This document shows, piece after piece, positions 1 through 8,194 of a stretch of 64,000 nt of DNA. Made by a program: the position numbers and the translations under genes. The notes under the pieces were generated by a model. That model did not search any database and had not been told where the DNA came from. It saw only the letters and a list, made by a program, of their open reading frames with translations. Where the stretch lies: assembly GCA_040881665.1 (NCBI GenBank), contig JBBECT010000005.1:264138-328137 (forward strand), read 5' to 3'. Numbering within the stretch: the first letter of the stretch is position 1; the number at the start of each line of letters is the position of its first letter. Source of the DNA: Actinomycetota bacterium. GTDB taxonomy: Bacteria; Actinomycetota; UBA4738; HRBIN12.

Positions 1-799
1 GCAGCACCACGAACAACGACAGGTGACTCACGATCGTTGCGATCGTGATCTTCCACGCCCGGCCGCGGAGCAGGTCGATCGTGTTCCGGCGGAATTCGAC
101 GGCCGACACCGCCCAGTCGCGCGTCCATGGACGGCGGAACAGGCGAACGACCCACCCGGCCGCGCGCCCGAGCGTGTCACCGACGCGACGGGCGAGCTCC
201 TCGCTCCGCAGCACGAGCCAGAACAGGACGATCGAGACCGTGAGCACCGCGACGCCGATCGGCGCCGCAAGCAACAGCGCCGAGGACACATCGCCCTGGA
301 TCGCGAGGAGCGCGACCGCCACGACCGGGGTTCCGAGCTTGACGAAGGTATTGAACACGCCCGAGACCAGCACGAGCCGAACGATCTGGGCCACGGTGAA
401 CCCCCACGAGGTGAACATCGCGTAGGTGAGGCCGACCGCGACCGCGCCTCCGGCCGGCACGGTGTTCGACACGGCGGTCGTGGCGTTCGTGACGACGAAC
501 GCCTCCCGTAGCCGCAGGCCGGGCAGACAACTCACGAGGACGGGCAGATAGCTGAGGACGTTCCAGATCGAGACGACGATCAGGCTCGCCACCTCGAGGC
601 CGGTCATCGCCCGGATCGTGGCCCAGACTTCTCCGTAGTCGGCGATCCGCGGGAAGATCCCCACGAACACGAGCACCACGATCGCGATCGTGACGATCCC
701 GCCGATGATCTGCTTCGAACCGATCCCTCGCTTCGCCCCTGCTGGATCGGGACGGTGTCCTGCCTGGTCGAGGGGGTTCTGATCCGGAGCGTCGGGCAC
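1..799 (-). CDS. Lysylphosphatidylglycerol synthase TM / flippase-like membrane protein (partial)
   Basis: This minus-strand gene runs off the left edge, so its C-terminus is missing; about 266 residues are visible. After a short polar N-terminus it is a string of hydrophobic helices, beginning with IIGGIVTIAIVVLVFVGIF, and it carries the stretch TNATTAVSNTVPAGGAVAVG, which is typical of the LPG_synthase_TM / UPF0104 family of integral membrane proteins. Members move or modify lipids (the MprF flippase half) or have unknown roles. I chose the GTG at 799 because an in-frame TAG lies just upstream and a TAGGAT -10 element (806-811 on the opposite strand) is only six bases from it, which suggests a leaderless message. 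Family assignment is fairly sure; the substrate cannot be told. Confidence 0.75.
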   Translation of the reverse strand, partial: MPDAPDQNPLDQAGHRPDPAGAKRGIGSKQIIGGIVTIAIVVLVFVGIFPRIADYGEVWATIRAMTGLEVASLIVVSIWNVLSYLPVLVSCLPGLRLREAFVVTNATTAVSNTVPAGGAVAVGLTYAMFTSWGFTVAQIVRLVLVSGVFNTFVKLGTPVVAVALLAIQGDVSSALLLAAPIGVAVLTVSIVLFWLVLRSEELARRVGDTLGRAAGWVVRLFRRPWTRDWAVSAVEFRRNTIDLLRGRAWKITIATIVSHLSLFVVL

Positions 800-852
800 C
801 GGCTCATCCTAGAGGGTCTGCCCGGAGGGGGCGGTCGCGGACCACGACGCAA

Positions 853-878
853 GGAACCCCGCCCGAAGGCGGGGTTCC
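853..878 (-). terminator. Hairpin terminator after sseA
   Basis: A perfect 11-bp stem, GGAACCCCGCC paired with GGCGGGGTTCC, closes on a CGAA tetraloop. It lies about 50 bases downstream of the sseA stop codon and just upstream of the next minus-strand gene. There is no clear T-run, as is common in high-GC actinobacteria. Confidence 0.7.
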
Positions 879-926
879 GATCGATCGTCGCCGTGCGTCG
901 TCGCGGTGCGGCGTCGCGGTCGGGCG

Positions 927-1772
927 CTACCCCTTCTCGACCGACGCGCCGACGAGGGAGCCGTACTCGGTCCACGACCCGTCGTAGTTCTTGACGTTGT
1001 CGAACCCGAGGAGCTCCTGGAGGGCGAACCACGTGTGGCTCGATCGCTCTCCGATCCTGCAGTAGGCGATCACCTCCGCCTCTCCGGTGATGCCCTGCTC
1101 GGCGTAGAGCTCGCGGAGCTCATCGGCCGACTTGAAGGTGCCATCCTCGTTCGCGGCTTGCGACCACGGGATGTTCGCAGCCCCCGGGATGTGCCCGGGC
1201 ACCTGCGATTGCTCCTGCGGGAGATGGTCGGGCGCGAGCTTCTCTCCGCGGAACTCCTCGGGAGATCGAACGTCCACGAGTTCGACGCCGGAGCCAACCT
1301 TGGCGATCACGTCGTCGCGCAGCGAACGGATCTCGGGACGCTCCGGGCCCGAGACCGCGATCTGAGTCGCCGGGTAGCTGGGAACCTCGCGCACGAGCTC
1401 GCGGGACTCGAGCTCCCACTTCTTGCGGCCCCCGTTGAGCAGTCGCACCGCGTCGAACCCCCGCAGCTTCAAGATCCAATACGCGTAGGCGGCGAACCAG
1501 TTGTTGTTGCCGCCGTACAGAACGACGGTCGTGTCCTGGTCGACCCCCGCATCGCGAAGGAGCGCGGAGAGCCCCTCCTGGTCGATGTAGTCGCGACCGA
1601 CATCGGTGTGTAGATCGGTCGACCAGTCCCACCCCACCGCGCCTCGGATGTGGCCCTTGTCGTAGGCCGAGGTGTCCTCGTCGACCTCGATCACGCGCAC
1701 CTTCTCGTCGCCCAGGTGCTCCTCGAGCCAGTCGGTGTCGACCAGCACGTCAGGCTTGGCGTAGTCCGCCAT
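927..1772 (-). CDS. sseA: Thiosulfate/3-mercaptopyruvate sulfurtransferase (tandem rhodanese)
   Basis: A cytosolic sulfurtransferase of 281 residues made of two rhodanese domains, roughly residues 5-125 and 155-275. Such enzymes move a sulfane sulfur from thiosulfate or mercaptopyruvate to cyanide or another thiol acceptor. The catalytic loop is in the second domain as CRIGERSS, matching the actinobacterial CysA/SseA pattern. The first domain has DKGHIRGAVGWDW and lacks a catalytic cysteine loop, as expected for the inactive half. A start seven codons upstream is possible, but I prefer the ATG at 1772 because GAGAGGAG sits eight to ten bases before it. It is followed by a strong hairpin and appears monocistronic. 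Confidence 0.9.
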   Translation of the reverse strand: MADYAKPDVLVDTDWLEEHLGDEKVRVIEVDEDTSAYDKGHIRGAVGWDWSTDLHTDVGRDYIDQEGLSALLRDAGVDQDTTVVLYGGNNNWFAAYAYWILKLRGFDAVRLLNGGRKKWELESRELVREVPSYPATQIAVSGPERPEIRSLRDDVIAKVGSGVELVDVRSPEEFRGEKLAPDHLPQEQSQVPGHIPGAANIPWSQAANEDGTFKSADELRELYAEQGITGEAEVIAYCRIGERSSHTWFALQELLGFDNVKNYDGSWTEYGSLVGASVEKG

Positions 1773-2143
1773 CGGTTTCAACTCCTCTCGCATCGTGCTT
1801 CGGATCGGATCGTGTCGTGATCCATATCGGATGCATCGATCGGGCGGATCGCTCGACGGCCCTCGATCCGTAGTCTCGGGTGTCGTCGGCCCCGCAGGAT
1901 CAGGGCCGGCCGGCGGGCGTCTATGCGAGGGCGCCGGAAGGCATACAGCACAGGCGCGAGGGGATCATCGCCGCCACCACCCCGATGCATCTCGTCCGAA
2001 CCACGGTTATCGACCGTCCCCTTCGGTGACGTTCAAGTGTTCTAGCGGCTTTGCAGGTGCGGTGTCAACCACGCGACCTGCGACGACACGTCTCGAGCGC
2101 GTGCGGGAACCCGCTCCGGGAGGACCGGGATCGCCTCGGGGGG
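1773..2143. other. Intergenic region with one inverted repeat
   Basis: This stretch of 371 bases lies upstream of sseA and downstream of the Fe-S factor gene. I see no convincing coding sequence. An imperfect inverted repeat at 2053-2081 (GCAGGT and ACCTGC arms with inner CG and GTG/CAC pairs) could fold, but it has no T-run and its role is unknown. The rest shows nothing I can name. Confidence 0.4.
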
Positions 2144-2599
2144 TCAGAAGACGCCGAGCGCTGCCTTGGCCTCGTCCGACATCATCTCCGGGCTCCACGC
2201 CGGCCGCAGGACCATCTCGGGCCGGATCTCGCCGACGCCCTCGAGCTTGCCCACGAAGGCCCGCATCTGATCCTCGATCATCGGACCGATCGGACACCCC
2301 ATCGTGGTGAGCGAGTAGGTGATGTCGACATCCCCACCCGAAAGATCGACCTCGTAGACGAGACCGAGGTCGACGATGTTGATCCCCAGCTCAGGGTCGT
2401 AGACGTTCTTCAGCGCTTCGAGCACCGCGTCTCGTGTCGGCCCGTCGGCCGAGCCCCGATCGGCCGAGGTCTGGCCGTCGGCGGCATCGGCGGATGCGGG
2501 AACGGCCTCGGCGCCCGCGGTCGCTGGGATGCCCTCGGGCGCACCGCTGTCGGCAGCACCGGAGGCGGGAGGGGTCCCCGCGATCGTTTGCTCGTCCAT
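2144..2599 (-). CDS. Metal-sulfur cluster assembly factor (DUF59/MIP18, SufT/PaaD-like)
   Basis: A protein of 151 residues whose C-terminal 100 residues form a DUF59 domain, the small fold shared by SufT, PaaD and eukaryotic MIP18, which help load Fe-S clusters onto target proteins. Visible marks are YDPELGINIVDLGLVYEV and the TTMGCP loop with the conserved cysteine. The first 45 residues are a low-complexity Ala/Gly/Pro-rich extension. The start may be ATG 2599 or the GTG one codon before it. It is not next to a suf operon here; the nearest gene, sseA, also deals with sulfur but is 370 bases away. The fold is sure, the exact client is not. Confidence 0.85.
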   Translation of the reverse strand: MDEQTIAGTPPASGAADSGAPEGIPATAGAEAVPASADAADGQTSADRGSADGPTRDAVLEALKNVYDPELGINIVDLGLVYEVDLSGGDVDITYSLTTMGCPIGPMIEDQMRAFVGKLEGVGEIRPEMVLRPAWSPEMMSDEAKAALGVF

Positions 2600-2657
2600 C
2601 ACACGTCCCTCGGGTCGGTACGACTATCCTATAGCCGCATCCGTCGAACGGAGTCTC

Positions 2658-3296
2658 ATGTCCAACATCCGCGCCCTGATCGTCGATGACCACCCGGTCA
2701 CCCGGGACGGTCTGCGCACCGCGCTCGAGCTCTCCGATGACGTCGTCATCGTCGGCGAGGCCGGGACCGGCGAGGAGGCACTGATCCAGGTCGACGAGCT
2801 GCATCCGGACATCGTGTTCATGGACGTCCGCATGCCGGGCATCGGGGGGATCGAGGCGACGCGCGAGATCCGCAAGGCCTCGCCCACGACACATGTGATC
2901 CTGTTCACCGTGGACGAGTCGCGCTCGGCCATCACCGAGGCGATCCAGGCGGGGGTCTCCGGATACCTTTTGAAGGATGCTTCCGCCGACGAGCTCGTCG
3001 ATGCAGCGAAGCACGCGCTCCAGGGCAAGGCCGTGATCCACCCGACCTTGACCCGCGCGTTCATCGAAGAGGTGCAGGTCCAGGACAAGGGCCCCGAGGT
3101 CGCGCCGTTGTCCAAGCGTGAGACGGAGATCCTCCAGAAGGTCGCGTACGGCGCGACCACGAAGGAGGTCGCCCGCGACCTCGAGATCTCACCGCACACC
3201 GTGAAGACCCATCTCGAGCGGATCTTCGAGAAGCTCGGCGCAAACGACCGGGCGCAAGCGGTCGCGATCGCGATCCGCAACGGGATCGTCGAGTAG
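2658..3296 (+). CDS. NarL/FixJ-family response regulator
   Basis: A DNA-binding response regulator of 212 residues. Residues 1-120 are a receiver with all the usual residues: the acidic pair in LIVDDHP, the phosphoacceptor aspartate in FMDVRMPG and the lysine in GYLLKD. Residues 145-208 are a LuxR-type helix-turn-helix (LSKRETEIL, SPHTVKTHLERIFEKL). It is a transcription factor presumably phosphorylated by a partner kinase; the kinase-like gene 200 bases downstream is a candidate. The ATG at 2658 begins exactly at the receiver. A TATCCT -10 element lies at 2625-2630, so this gene has a short leader. Confidence 0.92.
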   Translation: MSNIRALIVDDHPVTRDGLRTALELSDDVVIVGEAGTGEEALIQVDELHPDIVFMDVRMPGIGGIEATREIRKASPTTHVILFTVDESRSAITEAIQAGVSGYLLKDASADELVDAAKHALQGKAVIHPTLTRAFIEEVQVQDKGPEVAPLSKRETEILQKVAYGATTKEVARDLEISPHTVKTHLERIFEKLGANDRAQAVAIAIRNGIVE

Positions 3297-3495
3297 CCGC
3301 GCGGGGCGACGGGCTCCCGTTGCCTCCGAACGCGTCCGAGCGTAGCGGCCCGTTCGGGTGAGGGCGCACTCCCCCATCCGACCTGCGACGCATCCCCCTC
3401 AACTTCCGAGGGCCGGAGACGATACATCCATGGGGCGCGTGCGCCGTGGTCCCCGCGAGTGGCGGGCTGCGATCGACCGACCCCCAACGACCGTG

Positions 3496-4716
3496 ATGAA
3501 GATCCTGCTCTGTGACCGTGGCAACGTCCTCGCGGACTTCCAGCACCTCGTCCGCGCCGAGCATCCCGATGCCGTCGTCGAGATCGAGACGGACGGCTAC
3601 CGGGCGGTCGAGCTCGCCTACGCGGGACAACCCGACGTGGTCGTCACGGAAGTCGACCTCGCGGGCGTCGCGGGCGTGGAATTGATCCGCCGCTTCCGCG
3701 AGGCGGCCCCACGTACCCGCGTCCTCGTGTGGACGACGCTCGCCGCCGCCGACACGTCCCTCACGATGCTCGGAGCCGGGGCGGCCGGCTACCTGTTGAA
3801 GTCCGACGCCGCGGAGATCGTGGTCCGCGCGATCGACGCGGTCGTCCGCGGAGGGATCGCCCTCTCGCCGTCTGTGAGCTCGATGCTCGCCGAGCAGCAG
3901 GCTCGGGCCCGCCTGCGCGAGCTCGAACTCGAGGACACCCTCGCCCGCAGCGTCGGCGAACTGGAACAGATGACCACGGCCAAAGCAGAGTTCCTCGCCA
4001 ACATCTCCCACGAGCTGCGGACACCCGTGACCGTGGCCAAGGGCATCGCCCATGTGCTCGCGAATCGCGATGTGCCGGAAGAGGCGCGCAAGGAGTTCCT
4101 CGACAAGCTCGACGAATCGCTCGAGAAGCTGATGGGCATCGTCGACGGCATCCTCACGATCGCCGAGCTCGACAAGGGCAGCCTCGAGCTCGAACGCGCG
4201 GACGTGGATCTGGTGCCGGTGCTCCAGGAGATCTCGACGGATGTCGGAGCGAAGTACGATGACGTCTCGATCGAACACGCCTTGCCACCTCGCCTCCCCG
4301 CGAACTGTGATCTTCCGCGCATCGCCGAAGTCCTCAGACATCTCGTCGATAACGCCTGTCGCTACTCGCCGGCGGGAGGAACGGTGACCGTCCGGGCCCG
4401 GGCGATGGACGAGGGGGCGGTCGTCTCGATCACCGACCGGGGCGAAGGGATCCAGCGCGAGATGGTCAACCGTGCCTTCGACGAGCCCTTCTCGGTGGGC
4501 GAGGCAACGATCCGCAAGGAGCGTGCGGGTGTGGGGCTCGGGCTCCACATGGCCCGCAAGCTCGTGATCGAGCACGGGGGCGTGATGTGGGCCGACCCGT
4601 TGCCCGGGGGCGGTACGCGTGTGTCCTTCTGCCTGCCGGCCCGGCCGGGTCAGGCGATGACCCGTCCCCCGGCACTGCCCGCCGAACCCGCGGAGGCGGA
4701 CGCCGCGGTCTCCTGA
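3496..4716 (+). CDS. Soluble hybrid histidine kinase with N-terminal degenerate receiver
   Basis: A protein of 406 residues with no membrane segment. Residues 1-120 resemble a receiver, but the phosphoacceptor position reads TEVDLAG, so glutamate 52 replaces the usual aspartate, and one of the two N-terminal acidic residues is a cysteine (LLCDRG). The conserved lysine in GYLLKSD is kept. A HisKA domain follows with the phospho-histidine at about residue 172 (ANISHELRTPV), then an ATPase domain with VDNACRYSP (N box), ITDRGEGI and GVGLGLHMARKLV (G boxes). It is probably a cytosolic kinase whose input domain is not switched by phosphorylation. It lies 199 bases after a NarL-type regulator. The start at ATG 3496 matches the receiver fold; GTG 3493 is an alternative. 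Confidence 0.88.
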   Translation: MKILLCDRGNVLADFQHLVRAEHPDAVVEIETDGYRAVELAYAGQPDVVVTEVDLAGVAGVELIRRFREAAPRTRVLVWTTLAAADTSLTMLGAGAAGYLLKSDAAEIVVRAIDAVVRGGIALSPSVSSMLAEQQARARLRELELEDTLARSVGELEQMTTAKAEFLANISHELRTPVTVAKGIAHVLANRDVPEEARKEFLDKLDESLEKLMGIVDGILTIAELDKGSLELERADVDLVPVLQEISTDVGAKYDDVSIEHALPPRLPANCDLPRIAEVLRHLVDNACRYSPAGGTVTVRARAMDEGAVVSITDRGEGIQREMVNRAFDEPFSVGEATIRKERAGVGLGLHMARKLVIEHGGVMWADPLPGGGTRVSFCLPARPGQAMTRPPALPAEPAEADAAVS

Positions 4717-4835
4717 CCCTGCGGCGAGCAGAACCAACCCCTAGGCCTTGACTCGCCGGTCAGAACGACATCTTCACCGCCCACGTCTGGCGTCCCCGGC
4801 AGGCCCGGCCTATCCTCGCGCCAGAGGCCGACAGG

Positions 4836-5534
4836 GTGCGGAAGATCGTCGCGGGAATCGTGCTTGCCCTGGTCGCCGCGGGATGCCGCGACGGGCAGGT
4901 CAGCGCGCCCGTCGGCGCCCTCTCGGTCCTCGCTCCCGATCGCCCCTCGACCCTCGACGAGATCGCGGCGGGACCGGTGCGCGCGCTCGTGCCGGACGAA
5001 TGGAACACGATGCCGACGGGCTCTGCACTGCATCAAGGGGTCTGGGCATCCCCTCGTCCCGACGCCTGGCCGCGGATCGACGGATCGGTGGCCGGGATGG
5101 CAGCGACCTACGTCGATACCGGACGCACGGGCGTGCCGTCCGACTACTTCTACCTCGCCGCGACGGGACCCGCTCTGCGGCGACTGACCCGCTCCCACGA
5201 CTGCCGCGCGGATACCCGGCGGGTGGTGGTGGACAACCGGCCGAGGTTCCTCGACGGGAGACGTGGCTCCCCGGGCGACTACCTCGCGACGGCCGAGGGT
5301 GCGTGCCACGTGAAGGGCGCCCCGACCCGATGGGCCTACTTCGTCGCGGCACCCGGGTACGGCGACATGCGCAGGATCGGCATCCCCTCGTCCGGCCTGT
5401 ACATCGTGGTCGCGGTCGCACCGGACACGCGGCGGGGCAACGGGCTCGTTCGACGCCTCGTGGAGGGCGCTCGGTTCGGGAACGCGGGTGTCCGCGACTT
5501 CATCGCGGCCGCACGAGCCTCCGCCCCGCGCTAA
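4836..5534 (+). CDS. Secreted lipoprotein of unknown function
   Basis: A protein of 232 residues starting at GTG. The N-terminus is a lipoprotein signal: KIVAGIVLALVAAGC, with a lipobox cysteine at about residue 17. The mature part has two further cysteines (HDC and GAC) that could form a disulfide, and it is otherwise not familiar to me. A TATCCT -10 element occurs at 4811-4816. It stands alone between the hybrid kinase and convergent gcvT. Export and lipid anchoring are well supported; the function is unknown. Confidence 0.7.
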   Translation: MRKIVAGIVLALVAAGCRDGQVSAPVGALSVLAPDRPSTLDEIAAGPVRALVPDEWNTMPTGSALHQGVWASPRPDAWPRIDGSVAGMAATYVDTGRTGVPSDYFYLAATGPALRRLTRSHDCRADTRRVVVDNRPRFLDGRRGSPGDYLATAEGACHVKGAPTRWAYFVAAPGYGDMRRIGIPSSGLYIVVAVAPDTRRGNGLVRRLVEGARFGNAGVRDFIAAARASAPR

Positions 5535-5561
5535 CCGCCTCGATCCCCCGCAGATCCCCGG

Positions 5562-6671
5562 CTACCGAGGAGATCTGTCGACGAACGGGGGCCGCACGAT
5601 CTGCGCCGCTCCGCGGCGCCCCCTGATGTCCACCTCCATGCGATCGCCGGGAGACAAGCGGTCGGGCTCGGTCAGGTACGCCAACGCGATCCCCCGCTGG
5701 AGCAGAGGAGAGAACGTGCCGCTGGTCACTTCACCCACCGGATCGCCCCCGTCGAGCACCACGTGATGGGCACGCGGGATGTGGCGCCGTTCGTCCATCA
5801 TCAGTCCTCGCAACCGGCCCGGGATGCCGTGTTCGCGCTGGCGCTGCAGTGCCTCGCGGCCCCGGAAGTCCCCCTTGTCGAGGTCGACGGTCCACCCGAG
5901 TCCCGCTTCGAACGGGGTGCGGTCCTCGGAGAGATCCTGCCCGTAGAGCGGGTATCCCATCTCGAGCCGGAGGACGTCACGAGCGGCGAGACCACACGGC
6001 GCGATCCCCGCCGGTGTCCCGGCGGCGATCAGCGCGCTCCACAGATCCTCGGCGATGTCCTGGTAGGTGAACAGCTCGAACCCGACCTCGCCCGTGTATC
6101 CGGATCGCGTGACGATCACGGGGCGGCGGCGGAACTCGCTCTCCCGGCACTCCATGAATCCGAGCTGGTCGGCACCGTCGAAGAGGCCGGCGACGACCTC
6201 GGTGGCGCGCGGACCCTGCACGGCCAGGAAGCACCAGTCCTGGTGGTAGAGCAGGTGCAGAGGCTGGCTCGCTCGCGCCTCCTCGAGCATCCGGAGCACC
6301 TTCGTGGCGTTCGCGGCGTTCGGGACGACGAAGTAGCGCTCTTCCCCGAGCCGATACACGATCAGATCCTCGACGACCCCGCCTCGATCGTTCAGCACGA
6401 GGTTGTAGAGCGCCTCCCCGATCTGGACACGTTCCAGATCCCCGGTGACGACGTGCTGCAGCATCTCCAGCGCCCCCGGGCCGGTCACGTCGACCTTGCC
6501 GAGGTGCGTGAGATCGAACAACCCGACACGCTCGCGGACGGCTCGGTGCTCCGCGAGGGCACCCTCGTACTCGATCGGCATGTCCCAGCCTCCGAACGGG
6601 CCGAGCTTGGCGCCGAGCTCCCGGTGGATCTTCTCGAGCGGGCTGCGTTTCAGGACGGTGGAATCGATCAC
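5562..6671 (-). CDS. gcvT: Aminomethyltransferase (glycine cleavage T protein)
   Basis: A GcvT of 369 residues. The T protein takes the aminomethyl group from lipoylated H protein and, with tetrahydrofolate, makes methylene-THF and ammonia. Typical motifs are visible: GPFGGWDMPIEYEG near the N-terminus, GLFDLTHLGKVDVTGPGA, TRSGYTGEVGFELF, the ARDVLRLEMGYPLYGQDL segment and the C-terminal barrel GTFSPLLQRGIALAY. The GTG start is nine bases from a TAGGAT -10 element (6681-6686 on the opposite strand), which implies a leaderless transcript. The gene is divergent from lpdA, whose product (dihydrolipoyl dehydrogenase) is also the L protein of the glycine cleavage system. The P and H genes are not in this window. 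Confidence 0.93.
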   Translation of the reverse strand: MIDSTVLKRSPLEKIHRELGAKLGPFGGWDMPIEYEGALAEHRAVRERVGLFDLTHLGKVDVTGPGALEMLQHVVTGDLERVQIGEALYNLVLNDRGGVVEDLIVYRLGEERYFVVPNAANATKVLRMLEEARASQPLHLLYHQDWCFLAVQGPRATEVVAGLFDGADQLGFMECRESEFRRRPVIVTRSGYTGEVGFELFTYQDIAEDLWSALIAAGTPAGIAPCGLAARDVLRLEMGYPLYGQDLSEDRTPFEAGLGWTVDLDKGDFRGREALQRQREHGIPGRLRGLMMDERRHIPRAHHVVLDGGDPVGEVTSGTFSPLLQRGIALAYLTEPDRLSPGDRMEVDIRGRRGAAQIVRPPFVDRSPR

Positions 6672-6793
6672 GACGGGCGCATCCTAGCGGGGGGCGTACC
6701 GAAGCCACTGAACAGCCGTTCGAACCCCGGGTTCAAGCTGCTGGACCGGCCGGACGCCCAGGGTCCGGCACAGAGGACGGTAGTATCGGGACG

Positions 6794-8182
6794 ATGTCCG
6801 ACGACTACGACGTAGCGGTCATCGGCGCCGGCACGGGGGGCTACTCCTGTGCTCTCCGGGCCGCCGAACTCGGCGCTCGCGTCGTGCTGATCGACCGCGA
6901 CGAGCGCCTCGGCGGCACCTGCCTCCTGCGCGGCTGCATCCCGACGAAGGCGCTGCTGCGCTCGGCCGAGGTCGCCGACACCGTCGAGCGTTCCGAGGAA
7001 TGGGGTGTCGTTGCCGACGGGCACGTGGATTGGCCCGCGGTCGTGGCGTTCGAGAACCGCATCGTGGACAAGCTCGTCTCGGGCGTGACCACCCTCGTGA
7101 ACCTGCGGCGGATCGAGGTCGTGCGCGGCACCGCCACGTTGGTCCCGGGGACGGGTGACCGTCGCGCGATCGACGTCGCGGGACACGCGATCACGGCCGG
7201 CGAGGTCGTGATTGCGACCGGCTCGCGGCCGCGACTTCTCCCCGGTGTCCCGGTGACCGAGCGCATCCTCACGAGCGATCAGGCGCTCTGGCTCGACCGG
7301 ATCCCGGCCTCGGTCGTGATCGTCGGGGCCGGGGCCGTCGGCCTCGAGTTCGCTTCGATGTACCGCTCGTTCGGGGCGGAGGTCACCCTCCTCGAAGCGG
7401 CCGAGCGTCTCGCGCCTCTGGAGGACGAGGAGAGCTCCACACAGATCGCACGTGGGTTCCGTCGCCGGAAGATCTCCGCCACCACTTCGGTGAACGTCGC
7501 CGAGGTCAAGGACGCCGGCGACCGGGTCGATGTGACCTACGAACGGGAGGGCACTCCCACCACGGTCTCGTCTGAGGTGTGTCTGGTCGCGATCGGCCGA
7601 GAGCCCGTCACCGACGACCTGGGACTGGAGGCCGCCGGAGTGGAACTCGAACGAGGGTTCGTGAAGGTCGACAGCCAGTTGCAGACCACCGCCTCCCACG
7701 TCTGGGCGGTCGGCGACGTGGCCGCGACACCGCTACAACTCGCGCACGTCGCATTCACCGAAGGATTCGCCACCGCCGAGCGGATCGCGGGGCAACAGGT
7801 GCCCGAGATCGACTACACCCAGATGCCGCGGGTCACCTATTGCAGCCCCGAGATCGCGTCGATCGGGTTGACCGAGGCGCAGGCGCGAGCCCGTGGGGAG
7901 GACGTGCAGGTACAGCTCCTCGACCTCAAGGGGATCGGCAAGGCCAACATCCTCGGCGAAGGCGGCCTCGTGAAGGTCGTCGCTCGCACCGACGGACCGA
8001 TCCTCGGCATCCACATGGTCGGCCCGCACGCGACGGACCTGATCGCGGAGGGGATGCTGATCACGAACTGGGAGGCGACGGCCGCCGAGTTGGCCGAGCT
8101 GCACCATCCGCACCCGTCCCTGTCCGAAGCCTTCGGCGAGTCGTTCCTCGCACTCGCCGGCAAGCCCCTCCACTCCGCCTAA
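6794..8182 (+). CDS. lpdA: Dihydrolipoyl dehydrogenase (E3)
   Basis: A flavoprotein disulfide reductase of 462 residues that reoxidises dihydrolipoamide with NAD. The FAD-binding GAGTGGYSCA motif, the redox-active pair in GGTCLLRGCIPTK, the NAD-binding GAGAVGLEFASMY motif, the AVGDVA flavin motif and the C-terminal active-site HPHPSLSEAFGE are all intact. The redox loop reads CLLRGC where many family members have CLNVGC. A TAGTAT -10 element seven bases before the ATG suggests a leaderless message. It leads an operon with E1alpha (12 bases away), E1beta and E2, so it is the E3 of that complex and perhaps also serves the glycine cleavage system. Confidence 0.95.
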   Translation: MSDDYDVAVIGAGTGGYSCALRAAELGARVVLIDRDERLGGTCLLRGCIPTKALLRSAEVADTVERSEEWGVVADGHVDWPAVVAFENRIVDKLVSGVTTLVNLRRIEVVRGTATLVPGTGDRRAIDVAGHAITAGEVVIATGSRPRLLPGVPVTERILTSDQALWLDRIPASVVIVGAGAVGLEFASMYRSFGAEVTLLEAAERLAPLEDEESSTQIARGFRRRKISATTSVNVAEVKDAGDRVDVTYEREGTPTTVSSEVCLVAIGREPVTDDLGLEAAGVELERGFVKVDSQLQTTASHVWAVGDVAATPLQLAHVAFTEGFATAERIAGQQVPEIDYTQMPRVTYCSPEIASIGLTEAQARARGEDVQVQLLDLKGIGKANILGEGGLVKVVARTDGPILGIHMVGPHATDLIAEGMLITNWEATAAELAELHHPHPSLSEAFGESFLALAGKPLHSA

Positions 8183-8194
8183 GGAGGCGACCCC

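Noticed and set aside
2053-2081. Inverted repeat as terminator of the Fe-S factor gene
   Set aside because: Bulged arms, no T-run on either strand and a short stem; left as an unassigned repeat.
6718-6740. tRNA T-arm-like GTTCGAACC sequence before lpdA
   Set aside because: No acceptor, D or anticodon arms around it; it is a chance inverted repeat in the divergent promoter region.
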